64,000 nt of DNA from Nymphaea colorata (lineage: Eukaryota > Streptophyta > Magnoliopsida > Nymphaeales > Nymphaeaceae). The stretch spans positions 31,963,934 to 32,027,933 of the forward strand of contig NC_045138.2 in assembly GCF_008831285.2 (NCBI RefSeq), written 5' to 3'. This document shows, in pieces, positions 1 to 14,401 of the stretch. The stretch's first letter is position 1. Each line of letters starts with the position of its first letter. The position numbers and the translations under genes were made by a program. The notes beneath the pieces are model-generated. The model saw nothing but the letters and a program-made list of their open reading frames with translations. It did no database searches and was not told the DNA's origin.

Positions 1-862
1 GAAACAACTTGACTTGTTTGTCAATCAATGTTGTTGAAAAGTGTTAGGTGGAGCCTAGGTGTTGAGTACAGCCTTGGGCGTAGGCATGTCTAGGCAATGG
101 CTAGGTGCCTGAAGTGGTTAAAGAGAAGTAACAAAGGAAGAAAGATAGGAAACTATAGAATTCAGCATTAAACATTGAACCATTTCTCAGTAAAAACAAT
201 TCATCATTCAATTTATGGCAAGTAATAAATCATTTTCAAAGATAAATCAATAAATAGTGCTACAGATATCAATGCACAGTTGCACACATAATCATATGCA
301 ATAAAAGAATAAAAAGAGAACAGGATGGAAAATATAGTCGCATATCGTAAGATAAATACATATACCAGTCATATTTCAACACACACACACATATGTATTA
401 ATTAAGACATTTGTTTTGCTTGGGAATTCTCGTTAAAAAATGGTAAGGATTCAAAGGAGTTATTAAAATGTTAAGAGAAACCTCGTAAAAATTTAAAATA
501 TATTAAAATATTTTTAAAAATTTAAAAAACTGCTATATTTTCATTTGGCGTTCCCCCCTTCAAGATATCATGATATTTGACATTTTTCTTGGTTTTTCTA
601 AAAATTTTGACTATTTTGCTATTAGTCTGACTATAAGTCTGTCATCAATCAGTTTATGTTTCGAATCAGCAACTAGTTGGTCAGACTAGTTGATTGGTTA
701 GCCTAGTTGTTTATCAGTTGACCATTTGCTGACCTATACTTTTGGATATATATGTTTTGAACTTATTTCCATTTAAATATATGTACTTTTTGTAGTCAAC
801 AACTGGGGTCTGATTAGTTTTCTAGGGTCTTGAACGACTTATATCCATTTTCTGATTTTGTC

Positions 863-866
<4 letters not shown>
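1..866. other. Intergenic, no gene recognised
   Basis: AT-rich spacer upstream of the KRI1-like gene. It contains short low-complexity runs, including a (CA) stretch near 380, and no open frame or recognised element. Confidence 0.5.

Positions 867-908
<42 letters not shown>
867..908. repeat. (GA)n microsatellite
   Basis: About 21 uninterrupted GA units in the region upstream of the KRI1-like gene. GA/CT tracts are common in plant 5' regions, but no transcript start can be assigned here. Confidence 0.95.
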
Positions 909-911
<3 letters not shown>

Positions 912-1287
912 GGCTATCACATAGAGACCTGGGAGAGAAGGAAAAGGAGGACTAATGTAGTATAAAAAGGAGAAAAGATGAAGAAGTGAAAAAAGGAATA
1001 ATCACTAAAAAAAAGATGATAACTTAACTAACATGGACTCTTCGATAATATTGCTGCAATAAAAAAGAAAAAAAGAAGTTCGTCTTTCAGCCAACATTTT
1101 TGGGGCCAAGAAAAAGTTAGTGCAGATGGTAAGGCCCTTGTGGTCTTCATGCCTACTTGGTCACTTGTTCTCTTAGTACAATTGTTACAGTATTGGATCT
1201 TTACCTTTCAGTGACTGTGAAATCAACTTCATGGATTGATGTTTCTTCAAATTTGGTTGTTTGTTCCATGTTTATCATTTGTTGGTT

Positions 1288-1714
1288 CCATAGTCACAAA
1301 AAATGTGTTATTTTCGAAAAAAACGCGAGAAAATGAAATGCCGTTTAGAACTTAAAAAAACACATTTAAAAAAAACGTTAAAAACGAAAAACACGTTTTT
1401 TTCATTTTTTTAATGCCAAACAGTTTTTTTTTTTCATTTTTCATTTGTTGCAAATCTACTTATCTTTTGATGTTCATTTTTTTTCATTTTTTTAATGCCA
1501 AACAGTTTTTTTTTTCATTTTTCATTTGTTGCAAATCTACTTATCTTTTGATGTTTGTGTTATTATTTTCGCACTCATTTTATTTTCCCTCCATTTTTAG
1601 TTTTTTTAATTTCTTCTAAAAAATACCATTTTTCCCATATTTTTCAAGCCCGCCATATTATACCCAAGAAAAACCTCGTTGTTTGAAACTCCGAGACGTT
1701 ATTTGTGACTATGG
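1288..1714. repeat. Foldback/MITE-like element with internal 82-bp duplication
   Basis: The left end reads CCATAGTCACAAA and the right end carries its reverse complement, TTTGTGACTATGG, so the stretch is bounded by terminal inverted repeats. The interior is poor in GC and rich in A/T runs with scattered aacg motifs. Inside, a segment of about 82 bp containing the word taatgccaaacag is present twice in tandem (about 1396-1555); this accounts for a 68-codon open frame there that is not a gene. A fragment with the same end sequence (tttttgtgactatgc) lies at about 4640-4672, just behind the KRI1-like gene. No clear target-site duplication was found. Confidence 0.55.
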
Positions 1715-2351
1715 TTGATTCCTTATGTCTTTATTCAGTCCGGGGAATTGGTATAGAGAGGCAGAGTCTGTAAGTGCAAAAAGTCACTTTCTGGTTTCAA
1801 AAGAAGTCCTTTTTCCTGGAGCAGGCTGAATATGCAATCCGTTTTGCTATTGTGTAAGAAGCAGGTGTATCCAGTAATGGTCTAAATCTGTTTCTCAACT
1901 CCTGGTCGGTGAGTAGGAAAAGTGAACTTGGAGACTACAGAATCTTAATATTGGTTCACTCTTTTTCAAGAGCCTTGAAACTCTTCTGTTCTTCTGTTTT
2001 TCTTTTCTTGCCTGCTGTAGTATCTTTGCTGTGCATTTGAGTTCTGTTGCTGGTTCTGATAATATCTACATTACATTGGCACTTGGTCATGTAAGATGGT
2101 AGAACCACTGTTATGGATTCCTCCACTAGATATAGTATCTATGAAGATCTCACAAAGCCAAAAGTTGCTAGATGCTAAAAATATTGCACTTATTTCCAAG
2201 AAAGTGACTCCTGGTGCTTAAAATTATAAAGCAAAGCTAGCTTTCTTTTTTGACTTCTTAATGCCCTATCCACTGTTTCACTTGGGGTACATGAAAAGGA
2301 TTATATTATGTTTCATCTTATTGCTTCAGCACTTGGTTTTCTTGATTGCAG

Positions 2352-2379
2352 GTGATTATATAAAGTTCAGGTTGTCTAA
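2352..2379 (+). other. 5' leader of the KRI1-like gene after a probable UTR intron
   Basis: A pyrimidine-rich tract followed by ttgattgcag ends at 2351, and the KRI1 ATG lies 28 nt further on. This looks like the last part of a leader split by an intron. The upstream leader exon was not located; the (GA)n tract at 867 and sequence around 1740-1900 are possible neighbours. Confidence 0.45.
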
Positions 2380-4323
2380 ATGGGGCTGAATTTATTTGAG
2401 CAAAATGATGATGTAGAGGACATTTCAAAAATTAAAGTTAGCAAGGAATTTGCTTGCAAGTATGACTACAACAAAAGGCGGGAGGATCTACAGAGATTGG
2501 AGGAGTTGAAGAAAAAAGGTCTTGCAGGTGATTCCTCAGGCTCAGAGGGTTCGTCCGATGCTGAAACAGAGGATGATGAAGGACTTCTACTGCCCAAGAA
2601 TGATTTGAAATTTTATGAAGCCCTTGTGAAGGTGAAGAGGAATGATCCTTCTCTTTTGCAGAAAGATGTGAATCTATTTCCTTCAGATAACGAGGATGAA
2701 GATGACAAACATGAAGGTAAGAAAGCAAAGGAACCAAAAAAGAAGCCTCTCTACCTGAAAGATGTAGTTGCTAAGCATTTGGTCGAGAATGGACCAGAAA
2801 TCAGGGAGGATCTACATAGGTTGCCTCCAAAAACTTATTCTGAAGAACTGGAGGAATATCGACAGGCTGTTCTGGATGCCACAGAAGATGCCGTGGACGA
2901 AGATGGAGATTTTTTCAAAGAAAAGAAAGTCAAGAAGGAAGCTTACATTGATGGAAACAACGAGATGTCAAAGATTCTTGGCGAGTGCTTTGAACCAGAC
3001 GAGTCAGCTTTCTGGAGAGATTACTTAGGGAAAAAGAAATGGATCTGTGAAGGCGACAAGGAAACTCTTCTGGAGGAAGATGTTGGTCTCTCTGAGGATG
3101 AGAAAGCACTGGAGGAGCAAGACAGATACGAATCAGAATTTAACTTTAGACATGAAGAAGCTCCCACTGATCAAGTGTTGGGGTTCTCGCGGCATATTGA
3201 AGGGACTGTAAGGAAGAAAGAAAGTGCTAGAAAAATGCAGCGGATAAGGAAAAAGGAAAGGCTTGCACAGGCAGAGTTTGAAAGGAAGGAAGAATTGAAG
3301 CGTCTGAAGAACATTAAAAAGCAGGAACTTTTTGAAAAGCTTGATAAAATTCGTAGTGTGGCTGGAATTGCTGATGAGAAAGATTGCGGTTTGACCGAAA
3401 AGGATTTAGAAGGTGAGTTTGATCCAGATGAATTTGATAGGAAAATGAACGAGATGTTTGATGATGAATATTACCAGGCAGAGGATGCTGATGCTGATTT
3501 TCATAGTGATGGAATAGATGATCTAGAAAAACCAAATTTCGAGAAAGAGGACGAGTTACTTGGGCTCTCAAAAGGTCTGGATGAGCCGGTACCTAGTGAA
3601 GGGTTTTTAGCAGCAAGAATGAAAGTACTGAAATGTAAGGAGGGTAAGCATGCTGAGGCCACCGAAAGTGACATGGAAGCCATTGGAGATGACGATGATG
3701 TGGAAGAGCACTATGAGGGCAAGAAGAAAAAGAAAGTCAAATTTTCTCTAGCAGACAAGGTTTCATTGGAGAAAGAGTTAGATGAGTACTATAAGTTGGA
3801 TTATGAAGACACTATTGGTGATCTAAAAACACGATTTAAGTACCGAGAAGTGCTATCTAACAGATACGGCCTTAGCACAGCAGAGGTTTTGATGGCAGAT
3901 GATAAGGATTTGAATCAGTATGTGTCTTTGAAGAAACTTGCTCCTTATAGGCCAGATGAATTTAAGATCCCAAAACACAAAAGGTATAACTACAAACAAA
4001 AGATACTTTTGTCCATAGAAGAGGGCTCGAAAGACAAGGGCTCTAAAATAAAAAAGAAGTCCGAGGCCGATCAGCATGAACAGGATGGGGGATGCTCTAA
4101 AATAAAAAAGAAGTCCAAGGCCGATCAGCATGAACAGGATGGGGGATCTGTTTCACAGTCTCTTGAGGAAAATCCACAAGAAGAACCCTCAAATGGTGAA
4201 GACCCTCAGTTGTCCAGCAGGGCTAAAAGAAGGAGAAGGCAGGCCAAATTGAAGATATCACAGTCGCGGCTTCAGGCTTATGGACAGATACCTCCCAAGT
4301 CCAAGAAGCCTAGGAAACATTAG
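2380..4323 (+). CDS. KRI1: KRI1-like protein (ribosome biogenesis; KRR1-interacting family)
   Basis: Single coding exon of 647 residues. In yeast, Kri1 works with Krr1 in the nucleolus during 40S subunit assembly; the plant role is inferred by homology. The N-terminus (residues 1-50) has the family block in which a KxSKEFA segment is followed by YNKRREDLQRLEELKKKG. Highly charged, Lys/Glu-rich low-complexity sequence follows, then a Lys/Arg/Glu coiled-coil-like stretch near 280-330. The conserved Kri1 C-terminal domain lies at about 460-550, with YYKLDYEDTIGDLKTRFKYR, YGLS, and VSLKKLAPYRPDE. The tail is basic (RAKRRRRQAKLK and SKKPRKH), consistent with nucleolar targeting. A direct repeat of 18 residues (SKIKKKS.ADQHEQDGG) lies near residues 555-590. 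The start is the first ATG in the frame, 28 nt after a good 3' splice site (ttgattgcag at 2342-2351), so a 5'-UTR intron is likely. Confidence 0.93.
   Translation: MGLNLFEQNDDVEDISKIKVSKEFACKYDYNKRREDLQRLEELKKKGLAGDSSGSEGSSDAETEDDEGLLLPKNDLKFYEALVKVKRNDPSLLQKDVNLFPSDNEDEDDKHEGKKAKEPKKKPLYLKDVVAKHLVENGPEIREDLHRLPPKTYSEELEEYRQAVLDATEDAVDEDGDFFKEKKVKKEAYIDGNNEMSKILGECFEPDESAFWRDYLGKKKWICEGDKETLLEEDVGLSEDEKALEEQDRYESEFNFRHEEAPTDQVLGFSRHIEGTVRKKESARKMQRIRKKERLAQAEFERKEELKRLKNIKKQELFEKLDKIRSVAGIADEKDCGLTEKDLEGEFDPDEFDRKMNEMFDDEYYQAEDADADFHSDGIDDLEKPNFEKEDELLGLSKGLDEPVPSEGFLAARMKVLKCKEGKHAEATESDMEAIGDDDDVEEHYEGKKKKKVKFSLADKVSLEKELDEYYKLDYEDTIGDLKTRFKYREVLSNRYGLSTAEVLMADDKDLNQYVSLKKLAPYRPDEFKIPKHKRYNYKQKILLSIEEGSKDKGSKIKKKSEADQHEQDGGCSKIKKKSKADQHEQDGGSVSQSLEENPQEEPSNGEDPQLSSRAKRRRRQAKLKISQSRLQAYGQIPPKSKKPRKH
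4041..4148 (+). repeat. 54-bp in-frame tandem duplication inside the KRI1-like gene
   Basis: Two nearly identical 54-bp units (4041-4094 and 4095-4148) each encode 18 residues of lysine-rich linker. They differ by a very few bases (for example gag versus aag), indicating a recent duplication that kept the frame. Confidence 0.9.
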
Positions 4324-6151
4324 CTTCCTGATGATTAGAAGTAATATCTATCTGTAATTTTTCAAGTCCCTGCCTGTCTCATACTGAATTCAAGTGAGAG
4401 CTCCTCTGTTTGGGTTGGCTTCTGTTGGAATGAGCTATGTCGGTCGGATTAATTTGTTCAGTACAGGTGTGCTGGTACCTTGCATGGCTAATTTCAAGCT
4501 CTCTTCCGGTGTCCATGTGTGTTTTCTTGTGGGAGGTGCTCGACATGCATGCAGAGTGTGCGTGGGGGCAGAGCCAAGGATTCTCTCTCTCTATCTCTCT
4601 CTTTTGTTGGGTGGGTTATTGACTTATTTTTTACTGTTTAACGTATTTTTTTAAACACATTTTTTGTGACTATGCTTGCTCCGCATTCTATTCTATAGTT
4701 TGTCAGTGCTATTCTCATGGTTCTTAGCAATATTGAAGTCACTGAAAAACTGTTAATACCATACCTGACATTTTAACCATTCATTGTATACCACACATAA
4801 TGTGCACATTCTAGTCCAGGTCTACGTTTGAGGAGAAGAAAAGAAGTTTTTGTGCTTCGAATAAGATGATAATGGAGCGAAAGTGAATGGCGTCTCTTTT
4901 ATCTATAAAGATACAACAAACTTAAGTGTGGGGGGATATTCTTCCGTAACCTTTCGCGAGAATTATTGCACAATGGAACATGAATAATTTTATAGCAAAC
5001 ACACCACACCAAATACAAGTGAGAATCATTTATTTAAGTTGGAAACCTTTTTTACGAAAATGAAAACATAATTTTCTCTCCAAGTTTTTTTTTTCTGTAT
5101 AATTCATAGAGTCAAGAAAGGGACAGTCATCTCCAGCGTGGGCGAAGGTAGAAATTTCTGGTTAAGAGCCACTTGTAATAAAAATTTTAATTTTTTTGAT
5201 AGAAATTTATGGTTAAGAGACACTTGTAATAAAATTTTAAAGGGAATCAATATATAAATGAACAAATAGCCTTGTCTTGTCAATAAAAAAATAAACACTT
5301 TTTGTGGGTATGTTAGGCAATTTCCCACACATCTGCCTCCGCTCCTGATCTTGAGCACTACTATTAATGTAGCAATCAAGGGAAGATCTCTTGCCATGGT
5401 TGATGTATAGTATAGAAGAACACAATATCTAATATGATCATTTTTATGTTATTAACATATAAAGGTAGGTGAAATGTCATGGGACCAAATAGCTTTCTAA
5501 AGGAAGCACAAAAAAAAATAGTGCCCCCACAGTCGCATGTTCTTGCCCCATGAACTATATTACTGCCCACAGAATGTCAGTTGATAAAACACTTGAAAAA
5601 ATTAGTCATACTTTTCATTAATTTATTATAATTTTAATTTCTATAGAAGGCATACACATACAAAGATACATATATGTGTATATGCAAGTATGCCAATTTA
5701 TGCTCCGGGGCTCAATTGTTAGATGAACAGTCATGGTTGAAACTCTTTGACGCGAAACTGGCAATGCAAACACCCCAATGCACAAAAAATTATGCACATA
5801 GGTGTATAATGATCAAAATGCCCTTAATTAAACTAAAAACGGAGTCTTTGTAAAAAGGGATTATGAAAAAGTTAAAAGTCTAAAAAGTATGGTTTTTATG
5901 AAAAATTTCTAAAATGCCCCAAATCGCCTTCTCTCTCTTCATGGAATACATGTTTCTATGACACATGCCACATGTGCATTTTGTTGTTGCTTAAAAAAAA
6001 TATGGTAATTTAGGTAGAATTAGAAAATAGATTAACAATTACATAATTTTTTTTTATAAAACAAAAAGTAGTCTTTTAGATTTTAGATAATGTACATTAA
6101 AAGCATGCAATTACATGAACATAACGTTTTTCTTATCAAGTACCATTCAAC
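4324..6151. other. 3' flank of KRI1-like gene and AT-rich spacer
   Basis: The first few hundred bases are probably 3' UTR (a short (TC)n run near 4580 and ordinary unique sequence). Further right the DNA is AT-rich. A decayed relative of the GGCGGAG MITE family may occupy about 5129-5345 in reverse orientation (it ends with tgcctccgctcctg), including a 57-bp duplicated segment around ttggttaagagccacttgta. No gene was recognised. Confidence 0.4.
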
Positions 6152-6152
6152 C

Positions 6153-6285
6153 AGGCGCGGAGACAGGTGTGGGCAATTGCTCATACGCACCCAACAAACT
6201 TCTTATTTTTATATTGATATTTCTAAATAATTTTTGTCATTACACATTAGTGACCCTTAATCAAAATTTTCTGGCTCCGCCCGTG
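6153..6285. mobile_element. MULE-type MITE, GGCGGAG family, copy 1
   Basis: Begins aggcgcggag and ends ctccgcccgtg, so the ends are imperfect inverted repeats. The interior carries the family signature tgtgggcaattgc and a run shared with other copies (acccttaatcaaaattttctggctcc). It is flanked by CATTCAACC on the left and CATTCAAAA on the right, a 9-bp target-site duplication with two mismatches, the length typical of Mutator-like elements. Confidence 0.65.
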
Positions 6286-6803
6286 CATTCAAAATAAAAG
6301 CCGATCCGATGGGATCCAATGGGCTAATGAACTGAAACCTGAACTTTGTTTTTTTCCACATAAAAATGGGTAAACTTGATTTAGTTTATAACAACAAGGA
6401 TTAACGTGAAGGTTTGTAAGACTTTTAGGTGCCAAACTATTTAACAAATAGCTCAATACATGGGATCTTTTGAAGGATGTGGTTGGTATGAGAACTAATA
6501 AACTACTACAAGAAACGAAACCACTCAATCTCTTCTTAAATGCTTATGCATGAAGACATTCTATGTCAATGCCGGATGTTTCCTGGAAGCATAACTTTTT
6601 TAAAAAAAATTAATGTTGGTGATAAAATATTTGATAAGTTTGACCGGTTATTATTTGCAGTCTTTGCTTGACTTAAGGGCCACATGGATGTACATGTGGA
6701 TCATCCACTGGGATTTGGACAGGTCAACCACCCATTATATGTGAGACTCGATTGGAAGCCCTTGCTTCTGCTTACCCTGATCCCTTATAATTCTTTAATC
6801 TTT

Positions 6804-6806
<3 letters not shown>

Positions 6807-6865
<59 letters not shown>

Positions 6866-6866
6866 C
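6807..6866. repeat. Compound (AT)n(AG)n microsatellite
   Basis: An (AT)n run of about 36 bp passes directly into an (AG)n run of about 24 bp, the same arrangement seen at 14.0, 37.7, 50.2 and 53.6 kb. Confidence 0.95.
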
Positions 6867-6989
6867 ACTAGACACATGGATACTAGACGGATAAGGAGCA
6901 ATCTCAACATTTTTCTAAAATCCATGGTTGAGAAAAAAATCAAGAAAAAAAAAGGTGCATGATATCATGTGTGTGCATATAGGGAGAGT

Positions 6990-7325
6990 GTGTGTGTGTT
7001 AAAATACTTTTCTTTTATATAGTTTAACCATGTAGATTTGATCTTACGAATATTTTGATGAGAATCATATGCTAAATTACTCATTTTTTGAGATTTAACA
7101 TGTATCTGTAGTAATCCAAAAATGAACAGCTCTCACGACATCAAATTTTTATAGCAGAAAAATCAATGTTTTTCTTAGTAAAACTTGAACAACGACATAT
7201 TCATGCTGAATTGAGTATTTACAAATACATTATATGTTCATATGTTTACAATATTGTTTAACAATAGGCTTAGGAGGTCTCGCATTTGTCCCGGACCTAA
7301 GTGGCTTGTGCCAATTATCCTGCTT
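6990..7325. mobile_element. Remnant of the TTGG-TIR element family (third copy)
   Basis: Shares ordered blocks with the pair at 17585-18334: gatcttacgaatattttgatg, then aaaatgaacagctctcacgac, an A-rich stretch, cttgaacaacgacatattcatg, and a right end reading tcccggacctaagtggcttg. The left terminal repeat is lost or unrecognisable. No coding capacity. Confidence 0.5.
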
Positions 7326-7831
7326 TGTGCCTTTGTTTTCAGAAATTTCTTCAGTTAGGGCGCCAAGGTATGAGACAAAAAGGTTTAGATCTCACTCTGA
7401 GGTGATAATAAGGCTGGTTTGCGTTTGGATCAGGTTCTAGTAGGTGGTCAATCTTCGTTTTCAACTCTTGTGGTGTCAACTTTCTGGCTGCAAAAAAGAA
7501 TACATTGATATGCAAGTTGAAACATAGAAAAAACATCACCGAAACATCAAAAGCAGCCCTAAAAAGTATAGGAGCATAACAGTGTATGGTAACTGGTTGT
7601 TGGGGTTCCTGATTTCATTTGCGGTTTTCTTAATATCAATAGGTGAATATTTTAGGCAACCTAACGAAGCATACTTTCATAAACCATCCATTGAGCATCT
7701 CACTAGTTTCTTGCAAAGAGAAAAATAATACCACCTGATCACCTTCTTACTTACTTAATCCTCCCAACGACCTACGAATGCCATCCTTTTGTACCTCCTC
7801 ATAAGCCCTTCTCTCTCTCTCTCTCTCTCTC
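7326..7831. other. Upstream region of the HMA-domain gene
   Basis: Mostly AT-rich unique sequence ending in a (CT)n tract (about 7811-7830) immediately before the proposed ATG. A CT-rich leader just ahead of the start codon is common in plant genes. No TATA box could be assigned with confidence. Confidence 0.4.
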
Positions 7832-11095
<3,264 letters not shown>

Positions 11096-11798
11096 TTGCA
11101 GCAGCAGCAACAATGGCAGGTAGCAATTGTTGTCAGGAGAAAATGCCAATGTTCAAGTGGGGTGCTAAATTTCGTGTTGCCAAGACCAGAAATTGATTGG
11201 TCGACGGCATAATCGCCTGAATTTTTTGTGATCAAGTGGATTGATTTTGGGGGAAGGAGATGATGCAAGTACTGTAATTTAATAATCTTCATGATAATTG
11301 ATAGTTGTGTTCTTCAGACTTCAGAGTTCATTTATGAAAGACGAATCGCGAGATGCCGGTTCCCGAGTCTTTCAGCAAAGTTGTTTTTGTCGGAAAAATT
11401 TCCGGAAACTTACAACAAATTTACAAAAAAGTATCGGATAGAAATTAAGCAAATAAAAAGACTAAAGAGAAGACATTAGAAATAAGTTAAAATGACAAAA
11501 AAAAAAGTTTTTGAAGATGATATTAAAAATTTAATGCATGATGACATTAATGCTTTAATAAAGAGATGAATGAAAAAAAAAGGAAAAACTCAAAAAAAAC
11601 ATGACAAATACTTTCCTCTTTTGCCCAACAGAGATAACACCCCGTTGACCATTTGAAAAATAAGTCTAAAGCCGTGGCGGAGCAAAAAAAAAACACATTT
11701 CACAGATTTTTATATTTGAAAGGGCACTTATATAAGTGACATAACAAATAGTTAACGATATTAATTTGGAAATAAAGAAACTTTTAACGGTCAGCCGT
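11096..11798. other. 3' flank of the HMA gene
   Basis: Contains the probable 3' UTR (to about 11.3 kb) and AT-rich spacer. A fragment at about 11670, gccgtggcggagc, resembles one end of the GGCGGAG MITE family. No gene seen. Confidence 0.4.
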
Positions 11799-12208
11799 GA
11801 TGTCAATATATTTGATTTGAATCGGATATCCAATCGATTCAATCCGAAAAAATCGGATATGGATAAAAATTTAATATCCGATTAAGAAATCGAATCGGAT
11901 TCGGATATACATGAATATCGGATCGGATTCGGATTCAGATTCAGATAGGATTCATTTTTAAACAAATATCCTCTATCTAATACTTGAAAAATGGTAAAAT
12001 TCGGTTCAAAATTTGGATTCGGATTCGGATATAAATATAAAAAACAGATTCGGATCGGATTCGGATTGTAAAATCAGATTCGGATTCGATTCAGATATGA
12101 CTTTGCTTTATTCGAATTTGAATCTGAATCCGAGTCCGAATATATGAATATCCAAAAAAGTGGATATGATTAAAGATGTATCCGATCCGAATCCGATCCG
12201 TTGACATC
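11799..12208. mobile_element. Foldback element made of degenerate ATTCGGAT repeats
   Basis: The ends are inverted (GATGTCAA at 11799-11806, TTGACATC at 12201-12208). The left two-thirds is built of degenerate gattcggattcgga words and the right third of their complements (gaatctgaatccgagtcc), so the strand can fold on itself. The sequence tagagatgtcaa read inward from the right end is reminiscent of hAT-type termini. More decayed relatives lie at about 13140-13510 and 44440-44550. No coding capacity. Confidence 0.6.
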
Positions 12209-12322
12209 TCTAAACCCATATGTGGCTGAGCTCCTGGTGTAGAGTGATAAGTTTCCCCACCAGGGACATATGTAAGCACTATTTAGCCTTGGGAATGACA
12301 TCATTTCTATTCGTTTCATAAC

Positions 12323-12506
12323 GACCACGAGAGGTGGTAGTATACTAGGCAGCAAGGTGGTTCGGCTTTTATAAAGATTCAGGTTCGAGTCTTGGAAGGG
12401 TCAGTGTGCTTTATCTTTGAACCGTAAAATATCCTGAAACATGCTTTGTAAGAGGTTTTTTAAGGACAGTGGAATGAACCACTCACCCTGAAAAAAAAAA
12501 AAAATT
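12323..12506 (+). mobile_element. tRNA-derived SINE with A-tail and 10-bp TSD
   Basis: A 184-bp insert lies between two copies of GTTTCATAAC (12313-12322 and 12507-12516). It begins gaccacgagaggtggtag, has an A-box-like stretch near 12347 (ctaggcagcaaggtgg), a close match to a pol III B box (ggttcgagtc at 12382), and ends with a run of 14 A. Head, tail and TSD together are the hallmarks of a SINE mobilised by LINE machinery. Confidence 0.8.
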
Positions 12507-12603
12507 GTTTCATAACACACTCTCTTTGATGGCAAGTAACCCTATTAACATCAACTGATCTTCTTTGCGATTAAGAGAGGTTGCTTGATACACCTCACAG
12601 AAC

Positions 12604-12765
12604 CAGTGGCCGAGATTGCCCACACAAGCGGCAAGCCCACCAAAAACTTCATGGAAGAAGTTCAAAATTAGATTGCAGTGACTGCAAAATTACAAGGGAT
12701 GTGCACATCAAGCTGCGTTAATGACTGGAGCGCGTCTCAACCAAAAAATCCTGACTCCACCACTG
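12604..12765. mobile_element. MULE-type MITE, GGCGGAG family, copy 2
   Basis: Starts cagtggccgagattgcccac and ends ctgactccaccactg, giving inverted terminal repeats of the family. The target-site duplication is no longer recognisable. Confidence 0.55.
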
Positions 12766-13139
12766 CAAACTAAGAGAAATGATACAGAAGGCCTCATCCC
12801 CAGTTTTCCGACCAGAATTTAACACTTTTTTCAGCCACCTGCCTTCCATGCTATATTATTTCTCAAATATTTCTCACGACAAAAGAAGGCCCAATCAGAA
12901 TTTGAAATTTGTACCATAAAGGCAAGGAAGATTAAATTAGGATTGTTCCAAACTTTCAGCTTAGCAAACCCAACTCCTCCCTCAGGCAGGGGGGAGCAAA
13001 GGGTGGACGACTCAAAATCATGATCGTTAGTTCAATCAATCTCATTTTTTGGGTCAAGCGAGGAAAGATCACATCCCACTCAAACATTCAAAATAAATAA
13101 GCTGTCTCCAGCTATCCATCAGATCATAAGGCATATATA

Positions 13140-13510
13140 TAAGTCGGATTTGGATCCAATATTCGACCAAACTGTTTTACAAAATCAAATATGGAAATGA
13201 AAAAAAAAAAATTAACACCAGAGCAGAAAAATTGGGCTGCATTCGGATTTGAAAAGGGCATCTCATTGAGTTAAATAAATACCTAATCAGGTTTAATTGG
13301 GTGCAGGGTTGGATCGGATATAGTTTTAAATAAATATCCTATATACAGATATTCATACGTTTTGAAAGTCTGTTCTTGATGCAGTTCAAATTCGGGTTTG
13401 GATTATAGTATAAATTTAAAAATCATATTTGGACCAAATTCAGACTGTCAATATGGATTTGGGTTCGAATATGAAATGATCTTTTCTTCATTCCTAAGTG
13501 TTCATTCGAA
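13140..13510. repeat. Degenerate copy of the ATTCGGAT foldback family
   Basis: Carries gtcggatttggatccaatattcg, ttggatcggatatag and aattcgggtttggattatag, plus a-strand complements, but no intact ends. Interpreted as an old relative of 11799-12208. Confidence 0.4.
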
Positions 13511-13614
13511 CCAGAATGTGTGAGCATAGGAAGAAGCATATCTAGTTAAGAGTAGATCAGATTTGAAAATCTGATCCATAGACATCAGTAGTGCATTCTC
13601 CCAATAACCTATAT

Positions 13615-13839
13615 GGGACAGTAATACTAAGGCTGGGCATTGGACCAGGTACTTGGCCAGATGAGCCCTGGTTCGGGCCCTAAAAAAGCATATCAGGCCA
13701 GCCCGATAACTTATCGAGCCAGCTCGGGACAGTAGTACTAAGGCTGGGCATTGGACCAGGTACTTGGCCAGATGAGCCCTGGTTCGGGCCCTAAAAAAGC
13801 ATATCAGGCCAGCCCGATAACTTATCGAGCCAGCTCGGG
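13615..13839. repeat. 111-bp tandem duplication
   Basis: Units at 13615-13725 and 13726-13839 are almost identical (gggacagta, then ggctgggcattggaccagg, ending agccagctcggg). They form the left part of the GGGCCGGGC family element described next, with one segment duplicated in place. Confidence 0.9.
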
Positions 13840-14015
13840 TTGGTCCAATTCAGCCTGATAAGTTTTTTTAATATTGTTTTTATTTTTATAATGATACATA
13901 TTTTATGACGATTAATTATAGTTATGTATTATTTTATATTTTAAAAAATATTTTTTATTTTAACCGAACCCGGCCGGGACTCGGTTTTTGAGTGTCGGGC
14001 CGGGCTTGGGCTGAG
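13633..14015. mobile_element. GGGCCGGGC-type foldback repeat, copy 1
   Basis: Left block aggctgggcattggaccagg, central AT-rich block, and right block gtgtcgggccgggcttggg. The same order of blocks occurs at about 45115-45390, and shorter relatives at 38850-38975 and 43230-43497. The GC-rich ends are roughly complementary, suggesting a non-autonomous foldback transposon. Confidence 0.5.
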
Positions 14016-14140
<125 letters not shown>

Positions 14141-14401
14141 ATGACTTGAAGACAACCAATATGTAAATAATTTAATTCTGTGAGACTGTGTGGGCGGCTG
14201 CCCATACAAGGCCGCTGTTGGCCATTAGAACATTGAACTCAGCTCAATTAGCCACATCAAAATGAAGCAAGCTAGCTAGCTTTTTGGCTGTTTTGCCAGA
14301 TCCAACTTGCTAGACTGTTGATGAGTACATTCTTCCTTTCTGACTGTATTGTTGAACACACCCAACATCAAATGAGTAGCTAAACTTTAAAATAAGAAGG
14401 A

